64,000 nt of DNA from Flagellimonas okinawensis (lineage in GTDB: Bacteria; Bacteroidota; Bacteroidia; Flavobacteriales; Flavobacteriaceae): contig NZ_JARFVA010000001.1 in NCBI RefSeq assembly GCF_029194005.1, forward strand, positions 930,001 to 994,000, written 5' to 3'. Shown piece by piece: positions 34,801-42,775 of this stretch. The position numbers and the translations under genes are program-made. The notes below the pieces were generated by a model. It was not told the origin of the DNA. It saw nothing but the letters and a program-made list of their open reading frames with translations, and searched no databases. How positions within the stretch are numbered: the stretch's first letter is position 1; each line of letters starts with the position of its first letter.

Positions 34801-35240
34801 AATTGCAGTTGAAAACTTCCCACTGCAAAAAAGAAGTCGTTACAACTATTGTCCTTGAGTTCTTGCGTTCCAGCAGCATTTCGGAACACCATTCCCATTT
34901 GTGTTGCGCTGTTCGCTTGTTCTTGTGTAAGGCCATAATAGGCTTCGGGCACGAACGAGATGCTCCAAGTGCCATCACCATTATCGGTCATTTCGCCAAC
35001 ACCGTCATCTTGACCCCAGTTCCCCACAACGGTTGTCCATGGGTCTAGATCCGTTCCGATTCCTGAATGTAAATATACCTTGCTTGGGTTGGAAAGACCA
35101 TTGCAGTCCGTTTCGTTGCTATTGGCATCAACGGTAATGGTAATTTCTTGGTCCACTGCAAAGGGGAAAGGCTCAATGGTTACTTGAGCCCATGATGCCA
35201 TGGAAAAGATGAGAAAAGAAAAGAGTAAAAGTTTCTTCAT
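31878..35240 (-). CDS. Secreted multidomain GH13 alpha-amylase with T9SS signal
   Basis: An extracellular amylase of 1120 residues. Order: signal peptide (1-19), two beta-rich N-terminal modules (about 20-140 and 145-225), a CBM48/E-set-like module (about 245-320; VHLIGDFNNW), the GH13 barrel (about 370-750), a C-terminal beta domain, a calcium-binding type 3-like repeat (DADSDGVLDANDLCPDTP, 851-868), further beta domains, and a type IX sorting domain (about 1045-1120; YPNPM to FKIIKQ). Catalytic residues: nucleophile D537 (GYRWDL), acid/base E584 (VIFEHLG), D652 (ESHDEER); region I at D459-H464 (DVVFNH). It would cut starch outside the cell, in place of lipid-anchored SusG. Confidence 0.93.
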   Translation of the reverse strand: MKKLLLFSFLIFSMASWAQVTIEPFPFAVDQEITITVDANSNETDCNGLSNPSKVYLHSGIGTDLDPWTTVVGNWGQDDGVGEMTDNGDGTWSISFVPEAYYGLTQEQANSATQMGMVFRNAAGTQELKDNSCNDFFFAVGSFQLQLNSPTENLTVLNPGQNLTIQAESTVVADFTLSINGNVVDTFNGTDYTYDHLNITENSQYTLEAQSGGETRTENFMAVVNVVEEAVPDGMLDGINLDPMDDTVATLVLFAPGKEVVHLIGDFNNWTLSDEYLLKKDSAQDRFWIELTGLSAQTNHMYQYVVDGEITVADPYSTLILDEDNDPYINNITYPNLPAYPSGQTEHAVTVLRTGDPDYTWTNNSYTLPSKTDLVVYELLIRDFDELHSFDAVRARLDYLQELGVNAIELMPLSEFDGNESWGYNPSFHMALDKYYGNADAFKQLVDECHGRGMAVILDVVFNHATGQNPYYRLWNTDNGGYGGVASNDSPFFNATPTHSYNVFNDFNHSQQATQDYVKRVAQYWIDEYKIDGYRWDLTKGFTQNCSESDEGCTGSYQADRVAVLKEYADYQWEVNEDFLVIFEHLGTNEEETEWAEYRLDEGKGIMLWGNLNGPYSEASMGWNTNSDFSWISYVNRNWTFPSNIAYMESHDEERMMYRNLNFGNASGDYNIQDLPTALDRLELVGAFFFTVPGPKMIWQFGELGYDYSIDYNGRIGNKPIRWDYFDNSDRKAVYDTWSDLNLLAVEERIFETSNFSLDVDSSTGLKTIHLSDESAGVDEIGYVTIIGNFGVEEQEIDPEFQEIGVWYEFLANNLKYVVTNVNEPIVLAPGEYRIFGNNPTSLFPNDNPPDADSDGVLDANDLCPDTPLGAVVNVDGCEVFSLPEDNFSVLTNSVTCRGSDNGSIVVTAMEALSYTATLTGAIDASSNFEETVVFENLSAGSYELCITVSGQSEYQQCYALTITEPESLEVYSELNNNSNILSLALKGGEFYNIQINDEVFLTSKDAFDFKLNQSVNKLKVTTNVDCQGVFEDTLILTDFASAYPNPMVSSNIVSVDLGFASNDDMNVQVYDLNGRMHASKVIKASYGKLDVDLSGYANGMYLIKVTGPESSHQFKIIKQ

Positions 35241-35255
35241 ACTGATTATTTATAA

Positions 35256-35288
35256 ATAAAGGGAAACGGCCAAGCCATTCCCCTTTAT
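35256..35288 (-). other. Intergenic hairpin between SusE/F-like and amylase genes
   Basis: TTCCCCTTTAT and ATAAAGGGAA pair with one bulge. On the minus strand no T-run follows, so it is more likely an RNA stabiliser or partial attenuator that lowers amylase expression relative to SusCD than a full terminator. Confidence 0.45.
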
Positions 35289-35316
35289 CTTACTTAACTT
35301 ATATAAAAGGGCTCAA

Positions 35317-36717
35317 CTATCTTGCAATAAGCGAATAGCTTGAAGAACCACCTTCGGATAGATCTAGTCTGATCAAATATGTACCTGCAGTCACAACAAT
35401 ATTGTCGCCTCCTGTATCCAATGTACCATCGGCACCTGTATCGCCATAATCGGTATCCCACGCTTCATTGACCCTAAATTTGATTTCTCCATCGATCAAT
35501 TCAACGTTTTCTGCTACCCAAATACCAGGATTTACCTCTGTAAGCATGTAGTCGTTGGTTGCACCCCAATCGTTGTAACCACTTCCTACGACACCTAGCA
35601 CATCTGCTGCTTCCATAGTATAGGTTCCTGCATTAAAGTCCAATGTAATCATATAGTAACCTGCTGTTGAAACAATGTTATCTCCTCCTGCATCCAAAGT
35701 TCCATCTGCTCCAGTGTCACCAAAATCGGATACCCATTCATTGTTCATTCTGAATTTGATTTCTCCATCGATAAGTTCAACACCTACCTTAAATGTATCG
35801 GTCGTATAATCATAGAAGAACTTGGCATCTGGTCCGGCACCGCCCCAATCGTTGTAACCAGAACCAACCACACCCCAAGAGAATTCTTCTATGGTATAGG
35901 TGTTATCGTTCAAGTTCATTGTGATTTTGTAGTCACCAGCGGTAACAACAATGTTATCTCCTCCTGCATCCAAAGTACCATCCGCATCGGTATCACCAAA
36001 GTCGTTGTTCCATTCATTGTTTTCACGGAATTTAATTTCACCGTCCAACAGGTTTACATAGGCCACATATACACCATCTGTATTGGTTGTATAGAAAGGA
36101 GCATCATCGAAAGCACCCCAATCATTGTAACCAGATCCTACCACTCCCCAGCTTGAAATTTGAATTCCTGCGCCACTTTCCGCAGTTTTTTCTACCACAG
36201 TTATTGTCAATGCGGCAACTTCAGATTCCGCTGTTACTGCATCCACTCCTTCTCCACTACCTACAAAGGCGGTGACCTTAAAGTAAACAGTACCTGTATT
36301 GTTGGGATTACCTTCTTCATCGGTAGTCGCTGGATCATCGTCCAAACCAAGGCCTTCGGCCATAGTCAACAATTGGTCAACGGTTACACTTGCATTCATG
36401 GTAGTGAGTGTTCCTGAATCGAATTGGTAAGCTCCTTCTGCATCAAAGTTTTCTGAAATAGAACCTTCCAATTGATAAGAAACTTCGGTTGGCACCCCAA
36501 AGTCCACTTCGTTCCAAACAAAGCGTTCCGCAATATTATCAGGGGTTTCATCGGACAATAGATATTCTGCCAAGAATTCGTTCTGAAAAGCTACATCTTC
36601 CGATGCTGCCTGAAGTGTGAACTCTGGTGTTAGATCATCGTTTTCACACGCAGTGAAAACAGCTAGGGCCGTTACCACCCCTAAAACTTGTGCTATAAAT
36701 GGTTTTATGTTTTTCAT
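35317..36717 (-). CDS. SusE/SusF-like starch-binding lipoprotein
   Basis: A 466-residue outer-membrane lipoprotein (lipobox VFTAC, Cys at residue 24). Residues 30-175 form the SusE-type N-terminal domain (SVTVDQLLTMAEGLGLD, TVYFKVTAFVGSGEG). Three tandem repeats follow (about 190-279, 280-372, 373-466), each with GVVGSGYNDWG, a central LIDGEIKFR strand and GDTGADGTLDAGGDNI. These resemble SusF/SusE starch-binding modules in which the Trp and Lys/Arg contact glucan. It should hold starch at the cell surface for SusCD. Read after susD, 14 bases away. Confidence 0.92.
   Translation of the reverse strand: MKNIKPFIAQVLGVVTALAVFTACENDDLTPEFTLQAASEDVAFQNEFLAEYLLSDETPDNIAERFVWNEVDFGVPTEVSYQLEGSISENFDAEGAYQFDSGTLTTMNASVTVDQLLTMAEGLGLDDDPATTDEEGNPNNTGTVYFKVTAFVGSGEGVDAVTAESEVAALTITVVEKTAESGAGIQISSWGVVGSGYNDWGAFDDAPFYTTNTDGVYVAYVNLLDGEIKFRENNEWNNDFGDTDADGTLDAGGDNIVVTAGDYKITMNLNDNTYTIEEFSWGVVGSGYNDWGGAGPDAKFFYDYTTDTFKVGVELIDGEIKFRMNNEWVSDFGDTGADGTLDAGGDNIVSTAGYYMITLDFNAGTYTMEAADVLGVVGSGYNDWGATNDYMLTEVNPGIWVAENVELIDGEIKFRVNEAWDTDYGDTGADGTLDTGGDNIVVTAGTYLIRLDLSEGGSSSYSLIAR
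35320..36150 (-). repeat. Three tandem starch-module repeats within the SusE/F-like gene
   Basis: In-frame repeats of about 90 codons at 36150-35881, 35880-35602 and 35601-35320. The protein copies keep GVVGSGYNDWG, DGEIKFR and DADGTLDAGGDN-type blocks almost unchanged while the intervening loops differ. This is consistent with internal duplication and later divergence of loops. Confidence 0.85.
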
Positions 36718-36731
36718 GAGAGTCGTTTTAA

Positions 36732-38282
36732 TTAGAATCCTGGATTTTGAGTTAGATTTTCATTGGCCTCCAATGCGGTCAATGGTATTGGGAAAAGTCT
36801 GTACGTTTCTGGGATGGAAGTACCGTTCAAGGTATTTCCTTTCCAAGGCCACAGATAACTGTTTCCTGTAAACCTTCCGAAGCGGATAAGATCACTTCTT
36901 CGGTGTCCTTCTAAGTTGAGCTCACGGGCTCTTTCATCCAAAATAAAGTCCAAATCCAAGGCTGATTGCGAAATTGAACTTGCATTGGAACGGTTTCTTA
37001 CAGCGTTCACATAGCCGACTGCTGTAGCCATATCGGCACCAGATGCTCCACGCACTGCCAATTCAGCATACATTAAATAGGCATCGGCCAATCGGAACAA
37101 TGGAAAATCTGTACTGGAGAAACTAGTTGGGTTGGAATCGCTAAAGTAGAAGGTGTTTCTAAACTTTACCGCTGGATATCCATCGGTCCAAGCCCTATAG
37201 TCGGTCATTTCATAGTTATGACCTTCTGTCCAGAACAATGCAGCCCTGGCATCGGTACTGTTTTCCAAATCGCCATTATTAAATAGCCCGTACCAAGCTT
37301 TGGTGGCCCTGTGTCCACTCCATCCTTCCTCAGCTCCAAAATCGCTAAGGGTCATGGTTTCGGTACCTAAACTTCCGTTTACAATGTAAGTAGTGTTTCC
37401 GTAACTCTGACTTATATCTGCATCTGCGATCAATGGAAAGATAATTTCATTGGACAAATTATTGTCACCGGAAAAAATGCTTACAAAGTTTTGATCCAAA
37501 GAGTAACCACCTTCGTTGATCACTTGGCTTATAAATGGAACTGCCTCATTGAACATTGCAGTACCTGTATAAACTTCGGCATTCATGTAAAGTTTGGCCA
37601 ACAATATCCTAGCCACACTTTTGTTTGCCCTGCCATAATCGTTGGTATCTGGAAGCAAATCAACCACGGCCAACAACTCGTTCTCCACATAGGTAAAAAG
37701 TTCTTGACGGTCTACTTCTGGCAGTGGATCGGATGTTCCATAGTTTTCCTCTGTTGCCAAAACTCCCTTTCCGAAACAATCGATCAAATAATAATAGGCC
37801 AAAGCTCTGATGAACCTTACTTCTCCCTCTATCTCACCTTTATTCTCTATATCCACCGCGCTCAAAACCAACAAAAGGTTATTTGCTTGCGGAACAGTGT
37901 AATAAATTCTGTTGTAGAGATAACGGAAAAACTTGTTGTTCTCATCCCAGTCGGAGGTAGTTGTCAACTGATCCAAACCATCATCCCCCCAGCGGTTTTT
38001 CATACCATCTGCGGTAAAATCCTGTAAGTTAACTATACCTCTTAAAAATGGTGATTCCCCTGGGTCATCATCAATGTCCGAACTTCCCGGACCATCTGGT
38101 CCCGATAGGGCAAAAGACGCATATAGTCGTGATAAAATACCACTAACGGCATCTGGATCTTGGTTTAAGAGCTCCTCTAATGTAAGCTCCACTTCCGGTG
38201 CTGTATCCAAATCCTTGGTACACCCCTGAATCATAAGGGCCAATGGAATTACAAAAAATAATATTGCTGTTAATTTTTTCAT
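36732..38282 (-). CDS. susD: SusD/RagB-family starch-binding lipoprotein
   Basis: Outer-membrane lipoprotein of 516 residues that caps the SusC channel and binds oligosaccharide. Signal peptide ends in the lipobox IQGC. The N-terminal TPR-like region (VRFIRALAYYYLIDCFGKG) and the C-terminal FRLADAYLMYAELAVRG, then LDFILDERARELNLEGHRRSDLIRFGRF are classic SusD/RagB signatures. The ATG at 38282 puts the signal peptide at the start; a longer in-frame start at 38306 would precede the susC stop. The symbol is by family; glucan specificity is inferred from the locus. Confidence 0.94.
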   Translation of the reverse strand: MKKLTAILFFVIPLALMIQGCTKDLDTAPEVELTLEELLNQDPDAVSGILSRLYASFALSGPDGPGSSDIDDDPGESPFLRGIVNLQDFTADGMKNRWGDDGLDQLTTTSDWDENNKFFRYLYNRIYYTVPQANNLLLVLSAVDIENKGEIEGEVRFIRALAYYYLIDCFGKGVLATEENYGTSDPLPEVDRQELFTYVENELLAVVDLLPDTNDYGRANKSVARILLAKLYMNAEVYTGTAMFNEAVPFISQVINEGGYSLDQNFVSIFSGDNNLSNEIIFPLIADADISQSYGNTTYIVNGSLGTETMTLSDFGAEEGWSGHRATKAWYGLFNNGDLENSTDARAALFWTEGHNYEMTDYRAWTDGYPAVKFRNTFYFSDSNPTSFSSTDFPLFRLADAYLMYAELAVRGASGADMATAVGYVNAVRNRSNASSISQSALDLDFILDERARELNLEGHRRSDLIRFGRFTGNSYLWPWKGNTLNGTSIPETYRLFPIPLTALEANENLTQNPGF

Positions 38283-38292
38283 GTCAGATATC

Positions 38293-41200
38293 TTAAAAAT
38301 CCACATTTACCCCAAACGTGAAGGAACGGGGTCTTGGATAGAAATTATTGTCTATTGCATTAAAATTCTCTGGATCCTGCCCATCATATTTGGTAATTAT
38401 GAATAGGTTGTTCAATGCGCCATAAAAACGCATGGAAACATTTGGCAAGGCATCGTCCAATCGATAGCCCAAAACAATGTTCTCACATCTTAGGAAAGTG
38501 GCATCTTCCAAATAATAATCGGAGAATGGTACATTTCCACGAATATCCACAAAGTTGAAATCGGCAGCTCCGCTATAAAAGTCAAGCACATTCGACAAGC
38601 TGTTCGAGTTGTTCGGAATGGCACTTTCAACCCATCCTGAAGTCAATCTTCTGGAGTTGTACACTTGACCTCCGAACTGACCTCTGAAACTGGAGCTTAA
38701 ATCGAACTTGCCATAGTTGAAGTTAAATCCGAAACCGAAGGTCCAGTTTGGACGTAAAGCCCTGTAATACCTGTCGTCGTTATCCACAGTTCCATCGCCA
38801 TTGAAATCGGCAAATGCTCCATGGATCGGATTTCCAGCATCGTCGTACAATTGTCTGAAAACCCAGGCAGAATAAGGTTGGTACCCTACAGCGTGGTAGG
38901 CCAAATTTACCCCGGTTCCTGTTGGAATACCAGAATCACTGGCCGTAATACGGGAAACATCTTGCAAATTGGTAACTTCTGCCCTATTGTAAGAAGTGTT
39001 GCCGTAAAATTCCAAGGACATTTTTTCGTTCTGCAACGCCCTTACATTAAAGTTGACTTCGAAACCTTTGCTCTCGGTTTCCCCTACATTCTTAACAAAA
39101 GAAGAGGTAAGGGCTTGGCCTGGAGCAACTGGCACAGTTGCCAACAAATCTGTTGTGGTACGGTAGAATACATCGAAGGAACCACTCAACACATTGTTAG
39201 GGAAGAAACCAAAATCTAGACCAGCATTGAAGGTCTCTGCTTTTTCCCATGTCAAATCTGAGTTGTAAGGCCTCGCGGAGTAAAGCGCATATCCCTGCAA
39301 ATATTGGCTGGTTACAGAACCTGCCTCGAACAATGGAAGCGATGGATAAAAACCAACGGCTCCAGTAATATCCTGTTGCCCTGTTCTACCCCAACCCAAT
39401 CTCAACTTAAGATTGTTCACGAAGTTTACATTGTCCATAAAGTCTTCTTCATACACTTTCCATGCAAAGGCTGCCGCTGGGAAATAACCCCATCTATTTT
39501 CCTTTGAGAACAAAGAGGAAGCATCTGCCCTAAAGGATAGAGTCAACAAATATTTATCCAATAAGTTGATGTTACCCCTACCAAAATAGGACTGTAAATT
39601 CAACTCGTTAAAGTATCTGTTGGTTGGGTTTTGTGGATCGAATACTAAAAAACGCTCACCTGTTGCAGTATCGTAATTGTATTCTTCCTTATTCCCATCG
39701 TTTCTAAAGTTTTGGTAGGAATAACCGGCCTGCACATCGAAATTGGTGATTGGGCCTTCTTCCAAATCCTTTTCGTAAGCCAAGTAGGCTTCCATGGTAT
39801 GGTTGATGATATCTTGATTCTCCCTGTAATTAACACCTGGGTTAAAACGATAATTTGGATCAGGATCTACAGCAGTATCATCTTGTCTGTAGGTAGCCAA
39901 AGAATTATCGGTATACACTTCTTTTACCTTTGCTTTGGAAGCTTCGACACCAATATTGGCAACAGCTCTAAGTTCAGGCATAAAATGCATTTTGTAATCC
40001 AACTCCATGTTGGCCAAAATTTTACTTACTCGTTCTGGGCGATAGCGTTGCATTAAAATGGCAACTGGGTTCCATTGTCCATCCAAGCTTAAAAATTGAC
40101 CGTCCAAGACTGTATTTTGATAATACCCTCCGAATCGGTTATCGGCAGCAGCAGCATAAATTGGTTTGGTAGGATCCATGTTCACGGCTCCGCCAAGTGC
40201 ACCACCTTCATCTATCGCATTCTTTTTGGACATAATTCCCTTCGCATTGATATCAACCTTTAAATGGTTATCAAAAAATCTAGGGGTCAGTTTTACAGAG
40301 CTGGTAATACGCTCATAGTCACTTGTTTTCACAAGTCCTTGGGATTCGGTATAACCAAGTGACATACGAATTGGCACTGATTTAAAAATACTACCGCGTG
40401 CACTAAAGTTGTGGTCAAACGAAATCGCCGTACGGAAAATGGCATCTTGCCAATCCGTATCCGACAAAATTCTACCCTCTATGCCTGGAGTACTCAAGTC
40501 ATCTTCAGCTTCGGTTGTTGGATCATCCACACCAAGATAGTTGGTGAAATCAGGGTGGAATTCCTGAATAAACCTTGTATAGGCATTGGAATCCATCATA
40601 TCAATTTTCTTTCCAACTGTGCTTACTGTGGTGTTGGAGGAGAAATTGAATTTAAACTCACCCGTCAGACCTTTTTTGGTAGTAATGATAATAACCCCGT
40701 TGGATGCTCTTGAACCGTATATTGCGGTAGCCGAAGCATCTTTCAAAATAGAAAAGCTTTCTACATCGTTCGGGTTGATCAATGTAAGTGGGTTACTAAC
40801 ACCTGCTGGGTTGGTATTATCGACCGGAATCCCATCGATTACAATCAATGGATTGTTATTGGCCGTTAACGAAGACCCACCACGAATACGAATATTCGGG
40901 GCAGAATCGGGCTGACCACCACTGTTGGTAATGCGAACACCGGCTGTTTTACCTGTAAGCAATTGGTCGGTTGATACAATGGCACCTTTGTTAAAATCTT
41001 CGGTGGTCACCGAAGAAACCGAACCAGTGGCATCTTCCACTGTTGTAGTACCGTAACCAATCACCACAACCTCATCCAAAGCTGTGGTATCTTCATCGAG
41101 CGTTACATTTAGTGTACTGCCCGATACAACAACTTCCTTCGGTTGAAAACCGATGTAGGAAAACACCAAAATGTCACCCATATTGGCTTCCAAAAGGTAA

Positions 41201-41376
41201 TTTCCATCAAAATCAGTTGCTGTTCCCTGAGTTGTTCCCTTTATAAGGATACTCACTCCAGGTAAAGGATCCTGAGTAGCGGTATCCGTAACTATCCCTT
41301 GCACAGCAATTTGGGCATACTGAACAAAAGGAATTAGAAACATGCACCATATGAGGTACATCCGTTTAATTCTCAT
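38293..41376 (-). CDS. susC: SusC/RagA-family TonB-dependent oligosaccharide transporter
   Basis: A 1027-residue TonB-linked outer-membrane receptor. A signal peptide is followed by a carboxypeptidase-D-like regulatory domain (about 25-100; VQGIVTDTATQDPLPGVSI), the TonB-box/plug start (LDEVVVIGYGT), the plug domain (about 115-230, with IRIRGGSSLTANNNPL and ASATAIYGSRASNGVI), and a large barrel ending FTFGVNVDF. It imports maltodextrins through the outer membrane with energy from TonB. First gene of the minus arm; susD follows after 10 bases. The divergent regulator gene lies upstream. Confidence 0.95.
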   Translation of the reverse strand: MRIKRMYLIWCMFLIPFVQYAQIAVQGIVTDTATQDPLPGVSILIKGTTQGTATDFDGNYLLEANMGDILVFSYIGFQPKEVVVSGSTLNVTLDEDTTALDEVVVIGYGTTTVEDATGSVSSVTTEDFNKGAIVSTDQLLTGKTAGVRITNSGGQPDSAPNIRIRGGSSLTANNNPLIVIDGIPVDNTNPAGVSNPLTLINPNDVESFSILKDASATAIYGSRASNGVIIITTKKGLTGEFKFNFSSNTTVSTVGKKIDMMDSNAYTRFIQEFHPDFTNYLGVDDPTTEAEDDLSTPGIEGRILSDTDWQDAIFRTAISFDHNFSARGSIFKSVPIRMSLGYTESQGLVKTSDYERITSSVKLTPRFFDNHLKVDINAKGIMSKKNAIDEGGALGGAVNMDPTKPIYAAAADNRFGGYYQNTVLDGQFLSLDGQWNPVAILMQRYRPERVSKILANMELDYKMHFMPELRAVANIGVEASKAKVKEVYTDNSLATYRQDDTAVDPDPNYRFNPGVNYRENQDIINHTMEAYLAYEKDLEEGPITNFDVQAGYSYQNFRNDGNKEEYNYDTATGERFLVFDPQNPTNRYFNELNLQSYFGRGNINLLDKYLLTLSFRADASSLFSKENRWGYFPAAAFAWKVYEEDFMDNVNFVNNLKLRLGWGRTGQQDITGAVGFYPSLPLFEAGSVTSQYLQGYALYSARPYNSDLTWEKAETFNAGLDFGFFPNNVLSGSFDVFYRTTTDLLATVPVAPGQALTSSFVKNVGETESKGFEVNFNVRALQNEKMSLEFYGNTSYNRAEVTNLQDVSRITASDSGIPTGTGVNLAYHAVGYQPYSAWVFRQLYDDAGNPIHGAFADFNGDGTVDNDDRYYRALRPNWTFGFGFNFNYGKFDLSSSFRGQFGGQVYNSRRLTSGWVESAIPNNSNSLSNVLDFYSGAADFNFVDIRGNVPFSDYYLEDATFLRCENIVLGYRLDDALPNVSMRFYGALNNLFIITKYDGQDPENFNAIDNNFYPRPRSFTFGVNVDF

Positions 41377-41410
41377 ATTGAAGTTTGTTTAAGTTAATTT
41401 TACGATTATG

Positions 41411-41544
41411 CTATATTTTACTTCCCTCAGGCGAAAATATGTAATTCAGACCCCCATTTTTTTGACAATTATCATATTTTGCCACTTACAACGTTTTCCG
41501 GTTGACAAATAATTCCGTGGTGACAGCTTATCAGAGTATATTTG
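41411..41544. promoter_or_regulatory. susC / lacI-type regulator intergenic control region
   Basis: The 216-base gap 41377-41592 separates divergent genes. It contains TTTACTTCCC (41417-41426), repeated exactly before the MFS gene; an AACGTT core (41490-41495) inside CAAC-8-GTTG, as in some LacI-family operators; and TATATTTG (41537-41544), a -7 element for the regulator. No clear -7 element for susC was found. Confidence 0.45.
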
Positions 41545-41592
41545 GAGAAATATTGGATTTTTCGGGAGAATCCAAGGAAATGAACATGCAGG

Positions 41593-42654
41593 ATGAAACC
41601 TAAAATGACGCTCAAGAAGATAGCCTCCGAATTAGGGCTTTCCATTTCAACCGTTTCAAAAGCGCTCAAGAACAACAAGGATATTAGCAAGGAGAACCGG
41701 GAAAAAGTCCAAGCATTTGCCAAATTCTACAACTACCGCCCCAATAGTGTCGCACTCAGTTTAAAAAACAAGAAAACGAAGACCATTGGGGTTATTATTC
41801 CCGAAATTGTGCACCATTATTTTGCCAAAGTCATTTCCGGTATCGAAGAAGTCGCCAACTCCAAAGAGTATAACGTTATTATTGGAGTTACGAACGAATC
41901 CTATAGCAAAGAAATCATCAACATGGAAATGTTGATCGATGGCAGTATTGACGGTTTTATTATATCCCTATCCAAACAAACGCTCCAAAAAAAAGATTAC
42001 ACCCATTTACAAGAAACCATAAACCAGAGCATACCTATAGTAATGTTCGATAGGGCCGTTGAAGAGATTCCCTGCGATAAGATTATAATCGACGACAGGG
42101 AGGCAGGTAAAATGGCCATTCAAAGATTAGTCGACGAAGGGAGAAAAAAAATATTGCTGCTGACCACGAAGGATTACCTGAATATAGGTCGCCTTAGAAC
42201 GGAAGGATATCGCGATGCTCTTTTGGCCAATCAAATTCCCTATGATGAAGATTTGATAGTAAGAATTGGTGAACTTGGGGATTCGGACGAAGACCAACGA
42301 AATCTTGAGGAAAGAATAAATAAGGTATTCGAGCTCCATCCCGATATTGATGGCATTTTCGGTGTAAACGAAATTTATGCGGTAACCGCCATGAACGTTG
42401 CCCGAATGCGAGGTCTGGATGTTCCCGAACAATTATCGGTCATTGGTTTTTCTGATGGGATATTATCCAAATATGCACGCCCACACCTAACCACGGTGAG
42501 CCAACATGGTTTCCAAATGGGGGAACTGGCTGCGGAGACCCTGATCAACAGATTGGAGAAAATGGATGATGATGTGGAGGTCCCCTACGAAACAAGAGTA
42601 GTCAAGACCGATCTTATTATCCGTGACTCCACTAGAAACAAGATCACCAATTAA
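41593..42654 (+). CDS. LacI-family transcriptional regulator of the maltodextrin locus
   Basis: A 353-residue regulator. The N-terminal LacI helix-turn-helix reads MTLKKIASELGLSISTVSKA and is followed by the hinge helix region NYRPNSVALSLKNKKT. The periplasmic-binding-protein-like core starts IGVIIPEIVHHYFAKVISGI. Its place between susC and the maltose transporter/phosphorylase genes makes maltodextrin control likely. In Bacteroidota this role is filled either by SusR (a membrane sensor) or by LacI-type proteins; here it is the latter. A start at the ATG of MKPKM or at MTLKK is possible. Confidence 0.93.
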   Translation: MKPKMTLKKIASELGLSISTVSKALKNNKDISKENREKVQAFAKFYNYRPNSVALSLKNKKTKTIGVIIPEIVHHYFAKVISGIEEVANSKEYNVIIGVTNESYSKEIINMEMLIDGSIDGFIISLSKQTLQKKDYTHLQETINQSIPIVMFDRAVEEIPCDKIIIDDREAGKMAIQRLVDEGRKKILLLTTKDYLNIGRLRTEGYRDALLANQIPYDEDLIVRIGELGDSDEDQRNLEERINKVFELHPDIDGIFGVNEIYAVTAMNVARMRGLDVPEQLSVIGFSDGILSKYARPHLTTVSQHGFQMGELAAETLINRLEKMDDDVEVPYETRVVKTDLIIRDSTRNKITN

Positions 42655-42656
42655 AA

Positions 42657-42689
42657 TTGGTACTGTTATTTTAAAAAGCTATATCTTTG
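42657..42689 (+). promoter_or_regulatory. Promoter of the MFS-GH65-GH13 genes
   Basis: TTG (42657-42659), 22 bases, TATCTTTG (42682-42689) fits the consensus and starts just after the regulator stop codon. The predicted transcript begins near 42696, giving a leader of about 80 bases. Confidence 0.6.
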
Positions 42690-42707
42690 AACCATCAACG
42701 CTTATAC

Positions 42708-42724
42708 TTTACTTCCCAAAGTAA
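42708..42724 (+). promoter_or_regulatory. Possible operator with inverted repeat before the MFS gene
   Basis: TTACTT-CCCA-AAGTAA is a 6-bp inverted repeat within the leader. Its left half contains TTTACTTCCC (42708-42717), identical to a site upstream of susC. It could be an operator placed downstream of the promoter. Confidence 0.4.
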
Positions 42725-42775
42725 TTTAAGTGAACAGGTAAGACTGTTCCTATTGTGAACCTAATTCAAATCACA

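Noticed and set aside
35317..36717. Triple repeat as a sign of a surface adhesin rather than a starch protein
   Set aside because: The position after susD, the SusE-type N-terminal domain and the Trp/Lys pattern of the repeats fit SusE/F modules better.
37491..38027. 178-codon plus-strand frame within susD
   Set aside because: Antisense to intact SusD signatures; composition is not protein-like.
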